Of a stretch of 29,528 nt of DNA, positions 1 through 8,587 are shown one piece after another; positions within the stretch are counted from its first letter, which is position 1; every line of letters starts with the position of its first letter. This stretch comes from Candidatus Thioglobus plumae. Its GTDB lineage: Bacteria; Pseudomonadota; Gammaproteobacteria; PS1; Pseudothioglobaceae. The notes under the pieces were generated by a model. That model was not told where the DNA came from. It worked only from the letters and a program-made list of their open reading frames with translations, and did no database searches. Made by a program: the position numbers and the translations under genes. The stretch is from NCBI GenBank assembly GCA_910595815.1, contig CAJVCM010000023.1, positions 1 to 29,528 on the forward strand, given 5' to 3'.

Positions 1-249
1 GAAATCACTAGTATTTTCTTTAAAGCGCTCGCTAACATGAGTATGGATGTGCCAGAGCTCTACAAACGCTATATTGTTAAAAATCAACTCAATACCTTTA
101 GACAAGACCACGGCTACAAGGACGGCTCTTATGTTAAGATGTGGGGCGGTGTTGAAGACAACGTTGTTGCCTTTAATATCATGGATGAGCATCCTGATTT
201 AACACCTGAGCAGCTGTACAAAAAACTAGAAGAAGAATACAAACAATAA
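1..249 (+). CDS. dimeric dUTPase-like protein (dUTPase_2/MazG-like fold), C-terminal part
   Basis: The frame is open from the first base, so this is the end of a gene that begins upstream; 82 residues and a TAA stop are visible. The stretch LYKRYIVKNQLNTFRQDHG followed by YKDGSYVKMWGGVEDN matches what I know of the conserved C-terminal half of dimeric all-alpha dUTP diphosphatases, which usually read KNxLNxFRQDHGYKDGxYxKxWxGxEDN. These enzymes hydrolyse dUTP to dUMP and keep uracil out of DNA. The metal-binding helices at the N-terminus are outside the window, so catalytic competence cannot be judged. The internal ATG codons at 37 and 43 are not the real start because homology continues upstream of them. 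The MoxR gene begins 18 bases after the stop. Confidence 0.75.
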   Translation, partial: EITSIFFKALANMSMDVPELYKRYIVKNQLNTFRQDHGYKDGSYVKMWGGVEDNVVAFNIMDEHPDLTPEQLYKKLEEEYKQ

Positions 250-267
250 ACCTTTAAAATTACACCT

Positions 268-1206
268 ATGATTGACACAATAAAAGCTGAAATTCAAAAA
301 GTTATTATCGGTCAAGAAAACTTGGTTGATAATTTATTAATAGGGCTGATTACTGGTGGGCATATATTGGTAGAAAGCGTACCAGGATTAGCTAAAACTA
401 CAGCGATTAATACACTTGCCAAAGCCTTAGGTATTGACTTTAAACGTATTCAATTTACCCCTGATTTATTACCCAGCGACTTAACTGGTTCACAAATTTA
501 CAATCCAAAAAGCGGTGAATTTAGTATTAAACAAGGTCCAATTTTTACCAATTTATTACTAGCGGATGAGATTAACCGCTCACCTGCCAAGGTGCAAGCA
601 GCATTGCTTGAAGTAATGGCTGAAAAACAGGTAACCATTGCCAGTGAGAGTTTTAAGATTGACGAGCCATTTTTGGTCATGGCAACACAAAACCCAGTAG
701 AGCAAGAAGGAACATACCAATTGCCAGAAGCGCAACTTGATCGCTTTATGCTAAAAACTGTACTAGATTACAACACCATAGAAGAAGAACTAGAAGTAGT
801 TAATCGAGTTGCTGTTAGCGGATTTGATACAGTCAATCAAGTGGCAAATTTAAGCGATATAGAAGAGATCCGATCAAATTTTAAGCAGGTTCACATGGAT
901 GAAGCTGTTAAGCAATACATACTCAAAATTGTTTTTGCAACGCGTTATCCTCAAAAATACGGGTTAACCGAAATTAAAGACTTGATCGAATTTGGTGCAA
1001 GCCCTAGAGGTAGTATTGACTTGTTTAAGGCCAGCTGTGCCAAAGCACTAATACGAGGTAATGATTTTGTCACACCGCTTGATGTAGCCAGCGTGGTAAC
1101 CGAAGTTCTACAACATCGCATTGTACTCAGCTATCAAGCACAAGCTGAAAATATCAGTGCGCAATCAATTATTCAGAAAATACTCAAAGTGATTAAAGCG
1201 CCATAG
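268..1206 (+). CDS. MoxR-family AAA+ ATPase
   Basis: This 312-residue protein is a cytoplasmic AAA+ ATPase of the MoxR group, thought to act as a chaperone that loads or matures partner proteins containing von Willebrand A domains. The Walker A motif ESVPGLAKT lies at residues 36-44 and the Walker B motif LLLADE at 96-101, followed by INRSPAKVQAALLEVM, a MoxR signature. The sensor region reads MATQNPVEQEGTYQLPEAQ. A C-terminal lid domain follows, and the length is normal for the family. It opens a locus with DUF58, two VWA proteins, a TPR protein and BatD, the classic Bat gene order. Eight bases separate it from the DUF58 gene. The start is ATG with little Shine-Dalgarno match. Confidence 0.93.
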   Translation: MIDTIKAEIQKVIIGQENLVDNLLIGLITGGHILVESVPGLAKTTAINTLAKALGIDFKRIQFTPDLLPSDLTGSQIYNPKSGEFSIKQGPIFTNLLLADEINRSPAKVQAALLEVMAEKQVTIASESFKIDEPFLVMATQNPVEQEGTYQLPEAQLDRFMLKTVLDYNTIEEELEVVNRVAVSGFDTVNQVANLSDIEEIRSNFKQVHMDEAVKQYILKIVFATRYPQKYGLTEIKDLIEFGASPRGSIDLFKASCAKALIRGNDFVTPLDVASVVTEVLQHRIVLSYQAQAENISAQSIIQKILKVIKAP

Positions 1207-1214
1207 GCATCTCT

Positions 1215-2027
1215 ATGCTAGCTCAAGAGATACTACTGCGTGCTAAAAAGAATGTTTTTACCAACAAATCAGCCGGAGAACTTTCAAAGATACGAGGTGA
1301 TGGGCTAGATTTTTGTGAAATTCGCCCTTATGAACCGGGTGATGAGATTCGTAAAATCAACTTTACTGCCAGTGGCAAAACGGGCGAACTGCAAACCAAC
1401 ATTTTCAACGAAGATAAACAAATCAATATAGTGATTTGTATCATGCTCTCAAGTAGCCTGCACTTTGGCAGTCAATGCCTAAAAAGCGAAACAATCGCGC
1501 AAATTATTGCCTTATTAGGCTGCTCTTCAATTAAACAAAAGAATCAAACACAGTTATTATTTTTTACAAAAGACAAGCAGCAGCTATTTCGTATTAATAA
1601 CACAACCGATGTACTCCATGCGATTGAAGCAATACAAACCTGGGATTTACTAGAAACCGAACCAGACTTTCAAGCGATGCATGATTACTTGCTACAACAG
1701 CAAAAATCTATGGTGTTTATTATTGGGGATTTTTACCAGCATGATGATTACTCGCTGATTGGCCATAAGAGCCAGATTAACGCTTTAATAGTGCGTGACA
1801 TGCTCGAAGAGATGCCAAATTTTTCTGCTGAACTGGATCTGGTAAACACGCAAGATGGCAGTACAGTTGAAGCCAATATGAATAAAAAATTAGCTTCAAA
1901 ATATCACGCCAAACTTAATGCTGAGGATGATAAATTATTCTCTCATTTTGTGAAACATAAAATCAATGCTGGCAAGATCTACACCAATGACGATGCTTTT
2001 ACCAAGTTGTCTCAAATCTTACGCTGA
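1215..2027 (+). CDS. DUF58 domain protein of the MoxR/Bat locus
   Basis: The 270-residue protein carries the DUF58 hallmark near residues 34-51: FCEIRPYEPGDEIRKINF, matching the family pattern Y-x-PGD-x-x-R-x-I-x-W/F. The remainder has a VWA-like alternating pattern of hydrophobic strands. DUF58 proteins are the constant second gene of MoxR/Bat operons and are assumed to be cytoplasmic partners of the MoxR ATPase. No membrane segment or signal peptide is seen. The stop codon overlaps the next ATG (TGATG), so translation is probably coupled. The molecular role of DUF58 is not established. Confidence 0.9.
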   Translation: MLAQEILLRAKKNVFTNKSAGELSKIRGDGLDFCEIRPYEPGDEIRKINFTASGKTGELQTNIFNEDKQINIVICIMLSSSLHFGSQCLKSETIAQIIALLGCSSIKQKNQTQLLFFTKDKQQLFRINNTTDVLHAIEAIQTWDLLETEPDFQAMHDYLLQQQKSMVFIIGDFYQHDDYSLIGHKSQINALIVRDMLEEMPNFSAELDLVNTQDGSTVEANMNKKLASKYHAKLNAEDDKLFSHFVKHKINAGKIYTNDDAFTKLSQILR

Positions 2028-2383
2028 TGAATAATTTGAAAGACATCAAGTCAATTGTAACTGTGCCAGATGACTCTTTAATATATCTACTTATAGCAAT
2101 GACAGGCCTAGTTCTCGTTGGTTTTTTTATCTGGAAAGTAATCAAAATAAAGCAAAATAACGATAGAAAAATCGCTATTGAAAAACTAAAAGAACTTGAT
2201 TTTACTGATAGCAAGACAGTTGCTTATGACTTTAAAAGGTATGCACAGATACTGTGCAACGAAGAAAATAAGGCGAAATTTGAACAAATAAATAGTGATT
2301 TAGAGCGGTATAAATACAAGAAACACGTGGCTGATTTAGAAGAAGTACTAATACAAAAAATCAAGGATTTTATTCATGTATAG
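2027..2383 (+). CDS. small membrane protein, DUF4381-like, Bat locus
   Basis: This 118-residue protein has one clear membrane segment at about residues 17-40 (LIYLLIAMTGLVLVGFFIWKV) followed by a charged, helical cytoplasmic part containing DFTDSKTVAYDFKRYAQIL. Position between DUF58 and the first VWA gene, length and topology match the DUF4381-type proteins found in proteobacterial Bat loci; the family call rests mainly on context. It overlaps both neighbours, by 1 base upstream and 8 bases downstream, and so is translated as part of the same operon. It may tether the cytoplasmic MoxR/DUF58 pair to the membrane VWA proteins; this is inference. Confidence 0.75.
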   Translation: MNNLKDIKSIVTVPDDSLIYLLIAMTGLVLVGFFIWKVIKIKQNNDRKIAIEKLKELDFTDSKTVAYDFKRYAQILCNEENKAKFEQINSDLERYKYKKHVADLEEVLIQKIKDFIHV

Positions 2384-3269
2384 CTTTGAATATCCTTATG
2401 TTTTTTTGCTGCTTATTATGGTGGCAGTGTGTATCTTGTTTTGCAAAGAAAAAGTTCGTGCTATTTATTTTCCTCATACTGAGTTATTATCTAGCCTAGT
2501 AAGGTCCAAGCAAATACTGCTTAATCTGCTTAGAGTACTGATTCTAAGTCTTCTGATAATCGGACTCTCAAGCCCTGTTAAAACTGAAGAAATCATACTT
2601 GATAACAGCAAGGGTCATGAAATATCCTTAATTTTAGATGCCTCTGGATCAATGAATCGTTTTGATAAATTTAAGACTGTTAAAGCCATTATGATTGACT
2701 TTATATCAAAGCGTAAAACTGACAAGTTGGCACTCAGTGTGTTTGCAGATTTTGCCTATACGGTTGTACCCCTTACCTATGACAAAAAAAGCGTCATTAA
2801 AATGCTTGATAACATTGAGATTGGTGTTGCTGGTAGACGAAAAACTGCCCTGTATGAAGCCTTATTCTTAAGCTCAAAACTATTTAACAACTCTAAGTCA
2901 AAAGAGAGGATTGCTATTTTGCTTACCGACGGCAAAGACAATACCGACAGTGTGCCACTTGATATGGCGATTGAACGCGCAAAAGACAATAAAATTAAAG
3001 TCTATACAGTTGCTGTTGGTGATAAAAAAGACTACAACGCGGAAGTTTTGAAATATATTGCAAACAGCACCGGGGCCAAGTTCTTTTCAGCCAACAGCTA
3101 TGAAAGCATTCAAAATATATATAAACAAATCAACCAGTTAGAAAAAAGCGAAATAAATATTAATAAATACGACAAAAAAACCTACTATTTTCACTACCCA
3201 CTAACCTTAGCGTTGGTGCTTTTATTGATTTACTTTTGGCGGAAGAACACATGGGTTTTGAACAAGTAG
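2376..3269 (+). CDS. batA: BatA-like membrane protein with von Willebrand A domain
   Basis: The 297-residue protein has two N-terminal membrane helices (about residues 8-23 and 46-63), a von Willebrand A domain and a C-terminal membrane helix (YPLTLALVLLLIYFW). The metal-ion-dependent adhesion site is intact: DASGS at residues 88-92, with LLTDGKDNTD later in the domain. The domain is expected on the periplasmic side, held by the flanking helices. VWA proteins of this type occur in pairs in Bat operons and probably assemble with BatC and BatD; the locus was named for aerotolerance in Bacteroides, but its biochemical task is unclear. The gene overlaps the next one by 19 bases. Confidence 0.88.
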   Translation: MYSFEYPYVFLLLIMVAVCILFCKEKVRAIYFPHTELLSSLVRSKQILLNLLRVLILSLLIIGLSSPVKTEEIILDNSKGHEISLILDASGSMNRFDKFKTVKAIMIDFISKRKTDKLALSVFADFAYTVVPLTYDKKSVIKMLDNIEIGVAGRRKTALYEALFLSSKLFNNSKSKERIAILLTDGKDNTDSVPLDMAIERAKDNKIKVYTVAVGDKKDYNAEVLKYIANSTGAKFFSANSYESIQNIYKQINQLEKSEININKYDKKTYYFHYPLTLALVLLLIYFWRKNTWVLNK

Positions 3270-4201
3270 AATTACTCTATCTAATTATTCCAGCGGTTGT
3301 TCTATGGTTTTTTATCCATAGCAAAAAGAACAACATTGAGGCTTTGTTTTCACCTGAAGTGCTGGAGAAAATCAGCCTAAACAACCACAAGATATCAACA
3401 AAAACACGCCTTAGATTGCTGTTGTTAAGTATGGTGTTTATTGTTATAACACTCAGTAGGCCAACCCTTGATTATGGCGAAATAAAGGTGAATAAACGCT
3501 TGAGTGATCTGGTGGTGGCAATTGATATGTCACAATCAATGCTGGCAAATGATATTTACCCGAATCGCTTTGAGTTTGCTAAAAATAAGCTACTCAATAG
3601 CCTTGACGAGATTAGCAGTACGCGTATATCAATTTTAGGTTTTGCCAATCAAGCATTTTTAATCTCACCGTTAACGGATGACTTTAGCAGTCTTAAATTT
3701 TTAATCAAAAATATATACTTAGATAACATTAGTTTAAAAGGCACCAACATACTTAATATAATGCAATCAGCGAATGACTTGCTGGGTGATGCACCAAACA
3801 AGCAAATATTGTTATTGACCGATGGCGGGGATAGTGATAACTTCGATGATGAAATTGATTATGCAAATGAACATAATATTCAAATGTTTGTGTTCGATAC
3901 TGCCAGTGAGCGCGGCAGCAGTATACCAACTGAAGAGGGAACATTAAAGGATGCATATGGGAGCCTTGTGATTGTTAGAGAGAATCCAAACATTAAGGAT
4001 TTGGCTGATAAAACGCAGGGTGGTTATTTAAAATATTCCTTAAATAATAACGACTTATCTAACTTTATTAACCAGTTTAAAAAATATACAAGCAATAGAA
4101 ATACTAGTATTATTCAAAAGCAACAACTGTTTTATTACCCATTAATGCTAGCCTTAGTGTTGTTGTTTTTTGCATTTTTCTCGTTGCCGAAGAAGTCATG
4201 A
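3251..4201 (+). CDS. batB: BatB-like membrane protein with von Willebrand A domain
   Basis: This is a second VWA protein, 316 residues from the ATG at 3251. An upstream in-frame TTG at 3236 would add five residues, but the ATG is preceded by GGAAG at suitable spacing and gives a natural hydrophobic N-terminus. It has helices near residues 9-22 and 53-68, a complete DMSQS metal site at 92-96 and LLTDGGDSD further on, and ends with a membrane helix (YPLMLALVLLFFAFF) and a short basic tail. In many gammaproteobacteria the second VWA protein is fused to the TPR domain; here the TPR part is a separate downstream gene, overlapping by 4 bases. Confidence 0.88.
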   Translation: MGFEQVELLYLIIPAVVLWFFIHSKKNNIEALFSPEVLEKISLNNHKISTKTRLRLLLLSMVFIVITLSRPTLDYGEIKVNKRLSDLVVAIDMSQSMLANDIYPNRFEFAKNKLLNSLDEISSTRISILGFANQAFLISPLTDDFSSLKFLIKNIYLDNISLKGTNILNIMQSANDLLGDAPNKQILLLTDGGDSDNFDDEIDYANEHNIQMFVFDTASERGSSIPTEEGTLKDAYGSLVIVRENPNIKDLADKTQGGYLKYSLNNNDLSNFINQFKKYTSNRNTSIIQKQQLFYYPLMLALVLLFFAFFSLPKKS

Positions 4202-4788
4202 AGCTAATATTTTTACTGTTTATATCAATAAATGCACAAGCTGGATTGTTTGATTTTTTTAATATTCATCAGGCAAATAAAGCTTATCAAGATAAAGATT
4301 ATAAAAAAGCTGCTACGCAATTTAGTAAAATTGACCATAATGATGCTGCCCGCTTAAACCAGGCCAATAGTCTTTACAAACAAGGTCTATACAAACAGGC
4401 ATTAATAAAATACCGGGACATCAAACAAGAAGACTTGGCTTTTGATCGTTTATATAATTCTGGCAATGCCTATGCTAAATCAGGCAAAATTAACGAATCA
4501 ATTAACAGTTATGAAGCGGCATTAAAATTAAAAAAAGATGATGACGCACTGTTTAACTTAGAGCTACTTAAAAAACAAAAAAGACGTAGAGTAAATAAAA
4601 AAGATAAGAATATAAAAAATAAAAAGAAGAAGAAAAATAATAAAAAACCAAAAAATAAACAACTGCAAAGAAAAAAACTCAATAATATTAAACAACAGCG
4701 ATGGGAAAAGTCTCTAAATAAAAAACTTAGAACGCTTTTGATTCCACTTAATAAACAACAAGATGATAATGTACAAAATCCTTGGTAA
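4198..4788 (+). CDS. batC: BatC-like TPR protein with lysine-rich tail
   Basis: The 196-residue protein begins with a probable signal peptide (about residues 1-15, ending AQA). Tetratricopeptide-like helices follow at roughly 23-75 and 83-118, including LYNSGNAYAKSGKINESINSYEAAL. Residues 125-161 are almost all Lys, Asn, Arg and Gln. The last part, RWEKSLNKKLRTLLIPL, sits where gammaproteobacterial VWA-TPR proteins carry a conserved C-terminal motif (usually WLRRIPDDPGGLLRRKF), but has diverged strongly. The gene overlaps batB by 4 bases (ATGA) and batD by about 26. The TPRs probably scaffold the Bat complex; the basic tail could touch the membrane, peptidoglycan or a partner. Confidence 0.82.
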   Translation: MKLIFLLFISINAQAGLFDFFNIHQANKAYQDKDYKKAATQFSKIDHNDAARLNQANSLYKQGLYKQALIKYRDIKQEDLAFDRLYNSGNAYAKSGKINESINSYEAALKLKKDDDALFNLELLKKQKRRRVNKKDKNIKNKKKKKNNKKPKNKQLQRKKLNNIKQQRWEKSLNKKLRTLLIPLNKQQDDNVQNPW

Positions 4789-6202
4789 TTTATGCCTTTT
4801 AATTAGTGCGCCAATATTTGCACTAACGACGGCAAGCGTTAACCAAACTTGGTTTTATCCTGGCGATCAAGTGGTGCTAACGTTGAGCTCTGACGGCAAC
4901 AAGGTTACCTTTCCTTCGATTGGCAATATTGATGGAAACAATATTTTGTATACTAGCAATTCTCAGAAAATCAGCATTGTTAATAACAAGCAATCTAGGC
5001 ACAGCAGTCAGTCTTACGTTATTCAGCCTTCAAAGAGTTTTAGCATTCCGGCTTATACGCTCATAGTGGATGGAGGTAAGCAAACCACCCAACCGATTGA
5101 AATAAACCTTAAGAACCCAGAGCAAACTAAGCCAGGTGATGATTATATTTTACAAATTGAAGCTGACAAACCAACATTCTTCTTAGGGGATGAGATTAAC
5201 CTGAAGGTGATTTTTAAAGTTAAAAAATCAATATCATCTAGTAATCAAGTTGGTATCACTATGCCAGAGGTAAAGGATTTGTTGTTTATCAAAAATAATA
5301 AATCTATCCAAAGCACTGACGAAAATTACAATATTCACACCCTTAATTACCGACTTAGGGCAGATAATTTTGGCGCGTTTAATATTCCAAGTGTGGTTGC
5401 AAGTATCGGCAATCAAAACACCAATACATTTGGCAACTTCCCAGCAAGAGGAAAGACAAGCCAGATAAAAAAAATACATTCAAACACATTAACAATAACA
5501 GTCAATCCTTTGCCAGATGCACTGAGAATTTTTGGTGATTTTAAAATCAAGGCCAGTATCGATAAAACTCAAGTTAAGCAGGGAGATGCTGTTAATTTAA
5601 CGCTTATCATAAGTGGTAATGGCAATTTAGGGGATATTGAAAAATTTAAGCTTGATATTGATAGCGCCACTGTTTATAGTGACGATGCAACATTTACCTA
5701 CAATCAATGGCAGCAAAAATTTGCCATTGTTGGTGGAAAAAGTTTTGCCATACCCAGCCTTAAATTTGACTACTTTGATAAAATAACCCAAAGTAAAAAG
5801 AGCATTGCAACAAAGCCTATTGATATTCAAATTGAGGTTAAAGAGCCGATACAAAACCTACTGAATAAAACAGGAAAACTACTGCCGGGCACTGATAGTA
5901 ATCTACCAACAAGTAACTTAAAATATTACTATTTATTGCTAGGTATTATCATTGGTATTATTGTCAGCGCTTTGGTTATTGCATTTAAAAACATAAAATC
6001 TAAAACAGATAAGAGTTTAATTAATCAAATCAAACTTGCCAGAGGTGACAAGGCCTTGTTTGATTTACTATTACCACTTAACATAGCTGGACTTAGTGCT
6101 ATGTTAGAACAATTAGAAGCCAACATTTATAAAAATGCCCAGCACAAAATTAGAAAAAAAGACATTATTAATGCCATTAAATTCGAACATAAAATTAACT
6201 GA
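4763..6202 (+). CDS. batD: BatD-like exported protein
   Basis: The 479-residue protein has an N-terminal signal sequence (CLLISAPIFALTTASV), a large beta-rich periplasmic region with repeated immunoglobulin-like patterns (for example FYPGDQVVLTL and FFLGDEINLKVIF), and one membrane helix near residues 393-415 (YYYLLLGIIIGIIVSALVIAF) followed by a short cytoplasmic tail. This is the architecture of BatD (oxygen tolerance family), the last gene of the classic Bat order. Two ATG codons, at 4763 and 4769, could serve as start. The gene overlaps the downstream selD start at 6171 by 32 bases, so selD is likely read from the same transcript. Confidence 0.87.
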   Translation: MIMYKILGNLCLLISAPIFALTTASVNQTWFYPGDQVVLTLSSDGNKVTFPSIGNIDGNNILYTSNSQKISIVNNKQSRHSSQSYVIQPSKSFSIPAYTLIVDGGKQTTQPIEINLKNPEQTKPGDDYILQIEADKPTFFLGDEINLKVIFKVKKSISSSNQVGITMPEVKDLLFIKNNKSIQSTDENYNIHTLNYRLRADNFGAFNIPSVVASIGNQNTNTFGNFPARGKTSQIKKIHSNTLTITVNPLPDALRIFGDFKIKASIDKTQVKQGDAVNLTLIISGNGNLGDIEKFKLDIDSATVYSDDATFTYNQWQQKFAIVGGKSFAIPSLKFDYFDKITQSKKSIATKPIDIQIEVKEPIQNLLNKTGKLLPGTDSNLPTSNLKYYYLLLGIIIGIIVSALVIAFKNIKSKTDKSLINQIKLARGDKALFDLLLPLNIAGLSAMLEQLEANIYKNAQHKIRKKDIINAIKFEHKIN

Positions 6203-7220
6203 ATACAGTCACGGGCAAGGGTGTGGTTGTAAGATTTCACCCAAGGTTTTAGACACTATTTTAGAATCATCTCTTGATGAGATCAACGACCCAAATCTGT
6301 TAGTTGGTAACGCTTCTAGAGATGATGCTGCTGTATACGATTTAGGTAACGGAGAAGCAGTTATCAGTACCACTGATTTCTTTATGCCCATTGTCGACGA
6401 CCCCTTTACCTTTGGACGCATTGCTGCCACTAATGCCATTAGTGATATTTACGCCATGGGTGGCACACCACTGATGGCTATTGCCATCTTTGGCTGGCCG
6501 CTTGACAAGTTGCCCCCTGAAGTTGGTCAACAAGTAATTGAAGGTGGTCGTAGTGTGTGCCATGAAGCTGGCATGATGTTAGCAGGTGGGCATAGTATCG
6601 ATTCACCCGAGCCAATATTTGGACTAGCAGTTACTGGACGAGTCGCCATTAAACACTTAAAAGAAAACTCAAAAGCACAAGTTGGAGATAAGATTTATCT
6701 AACCAAGCCGTTAGGTATTGGCATTCTTACTACGGCGCAGAAACAAAAGAAAATCACCAAAGAAGATGAAACTCGCGCCATTGACACCATGTGTCAGTTG
6801 AACGATATCGGCTCTAAATTAGCAAAGATTGATGGTGTGAATGCAATTACCGATGTGACTGGGTTTGGTCTTGGTGGGCATTTATCTGAAGTCTGTTTAG
6901 GCTCTAGTGTTGCCGCAATAATTGATTACAACAAAGTACCAACCCTACCAAATATTAAAGATTATTTAGCTAACGGTTGCTCACCTGGTGGTGCACAGCG
7001 TAATTTTGATAGTTATGGGTACAACCTAAGTGAAATGGAGGCTGAAGTACAATCAATTATCTGCGATCCGCAAACCAGTGGTGGTTTGTTGATTATGGTA
7101 TCAAGTTCTGCTCAAAGTGAGTTTGATCAGATGATGCAGGATGCAGGATTTAAGCTAGATGCTATTGGCAAGATCATTAAGCCTGACAGTAACACAGCGT
7201 TAGTACATATCAATGTCTAA
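6171..7220 (+). CDS. selD: selenide, water dikinase (selenophosphate synthetase)
   Basis: SelD makes selenophosphate from selenide and ATP, the selenium donor for tRNA 2-selenouridine and selenocysteine. I chose the ATG at 6171 (349 residues) because the N-terminus MPLNSNIKLTEYSHG then aligns with E. coli SelD; an ATG at 6135 would add 12 residues without family support. The active-site segment GQGCGCKIS gives Cys18 and Lys21, matching E. coli Cys17 and Lys20; this is a cysteine form, not selenocysteine. Further conserved blocks are GRIAATNAISDIYAMGG, LAGGHSIDSPEPIFGLAV, TDVTGFGLGGHL and CDPQTSGGLL. The gene overlaps mnmH by 8 bases. Confidence 0.97.
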   Translation: MPLNSNIKLTEYSHGQGCGCKISPKVLDTILESSLDEINDPNLLVGNASRDDAAVYDLGNGEAVISTTDFFMPIVDDPFTFGRIAATNAISDIYAMGGTPLMAIAIFGWPLDKLPPEVGQQVIEGGRSVCHEAGMMLAGGHSIDSPEPIFGLAVTGRVAIKHLKENSKAQVGDKIYLTKPLGIGILTTAQKQKKITKEDETRAIDTMCQLNDIGSKLAKIDGVNAITDVTGFGLGGHLSEVCLGSSVAAIIDYNKVPTLPNIKDYLANGCSPGGAQRNFDSYGYNLSEMEAEVQSIICDPQTSGGLLIMVSSSAQSEFDQMMQDAGFKLDAIGKIIKPDSNTALVHINV

Positions 7221-8313
7221 AGAATTAACCCAGATAGAAGACTTTACCCAGCTGTTTATTAGTGATACACCACTAATTGATACCCGTGCGCCGATAGAGT
7301 TTGAGCAAGGCGCTTTTCCAAACACATCTAGCTTACCCTTGATGAGCGATAAAGAACGAGAATTGGTAGGCACCTGTTATAAAAATAAAGGTCAAGCGAA
7401 AGCGATTGTTCTTGGTCATGACCTAGTGCAGGGCGAGATTAAACAAGCGCGACTAAACGCATGGCTTGAATTTATCAAAAACAACCCAAATGGGGCGCTT
7501 TATTGCTTTCGCGGGGGATTACGTAGCCAAATCACTCAAGAATGGATTTATGAGGCTTCTGGCGTTAACTACCCACGTATTAAAGGCGGATACAAAGCAC
7601 TGCGTCGATTTTTAATCGATGAAACCGATCGAATCATGGACAAGATAACGCCAGTTGTTATTGGCGGGCAAACAGGCTGTGGCAAAACATTGCTACTTGA
7701 TCAACTTAAAGATACCATTGATTTAGAGGGCTTGGCCAACCATCGAGGCTCGGCATTTGGCAACACCACCACGCCACAACCGACACAAATTAACTTTGAA
7801 AATGCGCTGGCAATTGAACTTATTAAACAGCAGCAGTGTTCACACTTGGTATTTGAAGACGAAGGTTCAAATGTAGGCACGGTACATATTCCAAAATGCG
7901 TACAAGATAAAACTTCTCAAGCAGAACTAATCTTACTTGAGGCCAGTGTCGAAGAGCGCCTTAAAGTTAGTATGGATGCTTATGTGATTAACATGCAGCA
8001 AGACTTTATCCAGCAAGACAGTGAAAATGGTTTTGATAATTTTGCTAACTATTGGTTACGAAGCTTGGAAAAAATACAAAGACGTCTAGGTTTAGAACGT
8101 TATCAAGCGATGTTAAAACTGGTGAATAGCGCATTAGATCTCTATAAAAACCAAGGTGAAGCTGATGGATTTTATCCTGTGGTGGAAGAGTTACTGGTGG
8201 GTTATTACGACCCGATGTATGATTATCAAATTCAGAAAAAAATGGATCGAGTGGTATTTAAAGGCAACGCCGATGAAGTGTTAGCTTATTTAGCTGAACG
8301 CTCGATTGACTAA
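7213..8313 (+). CDS. mnmH: tRNA 2-selenouridine synthase
   Basis: MnmH (SelU, YbbB) replaces sulfur by selenium in 2-thiouridine at the wobble position of certain tRNAs, using selenophosphate and a geranylated intermediate. The 366-residue protein has an N-terminal rhodanese domain (LIDTRAPIEFEQGAFP) with the catalytic cysteine at residue 98 in YCFRGGLRSQ, and a P-loop domain with Walker A GGQTGCGKT at 151-159. Length is normal. Overlap with selD places donor synthesis and use in one operon, so tRNA modification is the sure local use of selenium; the window shows nothing on selenocysteine. Its 3' end overlaps the convergent ferredoxin gene by 4 bases. Confidence 0.96.
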   Translation: MSKELTQIEDFTQLFISDTPLIDTRAPIEFEQGAFPNTSSLPLMSDKERELVGTCYKNKGQAKAIVLGHDLVQGEIKQARLNAWLEFIKNNPNGALYCFRGGLRSQITQEWIYEASGVNYPRIKGGYKALRRFLIDETDRIMDKITPVVIGGQTGCGKTLLLDQLKDTIDLEGLANHRGSAFGNTTTPQPTQINFENALAIELIKQQQCSHLVFEDEGSNVGTVHIPKCVQDKTSQAELILLEASVEERLKVSMDAYVINMQQDFIQQDSENGFDNFANYWLRSLEKIQRRLGLERYQAMLKLVNSALDLYKNQGEADGFYPVVEELLVGYYDPMYDYQIQKKMDRVVFKGNADEVLAYLAERSID

Positions 8314-8576
8314 AAATCTCTTAACCCAATTTTAATATCGGTAATCGGCGTAGCTCGGCAAGCCAGTATCTCGCCTTGAGAGAGTGGTACCAAGCAATCT
8401 TGATGCATAACATCACCTGATAACAACTGCAATACGCAAGACCCACAATGCCCTTGTCGGCAAGAATAATTAATCACCACGTTGTGTTCTTCAAGCTCAG
8501 TTAAGATGGATTGCTCACCATACACGTACAGTGATTCGGTTTTGCCGTTGATGTTGTCAACATCGATTCTAAACAT
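8310..8576 (-). CDS. yfaE: [2Fe-2S] ferredoxin, YfaE-like, maintenance of NrdB cofactor
   Basis: The 88-residue protein is a plant-type [2Fe-2S] ferredoxin with ligands Cys39, Cys44, Cys47 and Cys73 (C-x4-C-x2-C-x25-C). E. coli YfaE, of similar length and also encoded just after nrdB, supplies electrons to rebuild the diiron-tyrosyl radical cofactor of NrdB. The same position here, 11 bases after nrdB, supports that role. The start ATG has a weak ribosome-binding site. The stop lies inside the end of mnmH on the other strand. Confidence 0.88.
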   Translation of the reverse strand: MFRIDVDNINGKTESLYVYGEQSILTELEEHNVVINYSCRQGHCGSCVLQLLSGDVMHQDCLVPLSQGEILACRATPITDIKIGLRDF

Positions 8577-8587
8577 AGGTTAAGCAA

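Noticed and set aside
6135..6170. Upstream ATG at 6135 as the selD start
   Set aside because: The 12 extra residues are unlike any SelD N-terminus, whereas the ATG at 6171 aligns with E. coli SelD.
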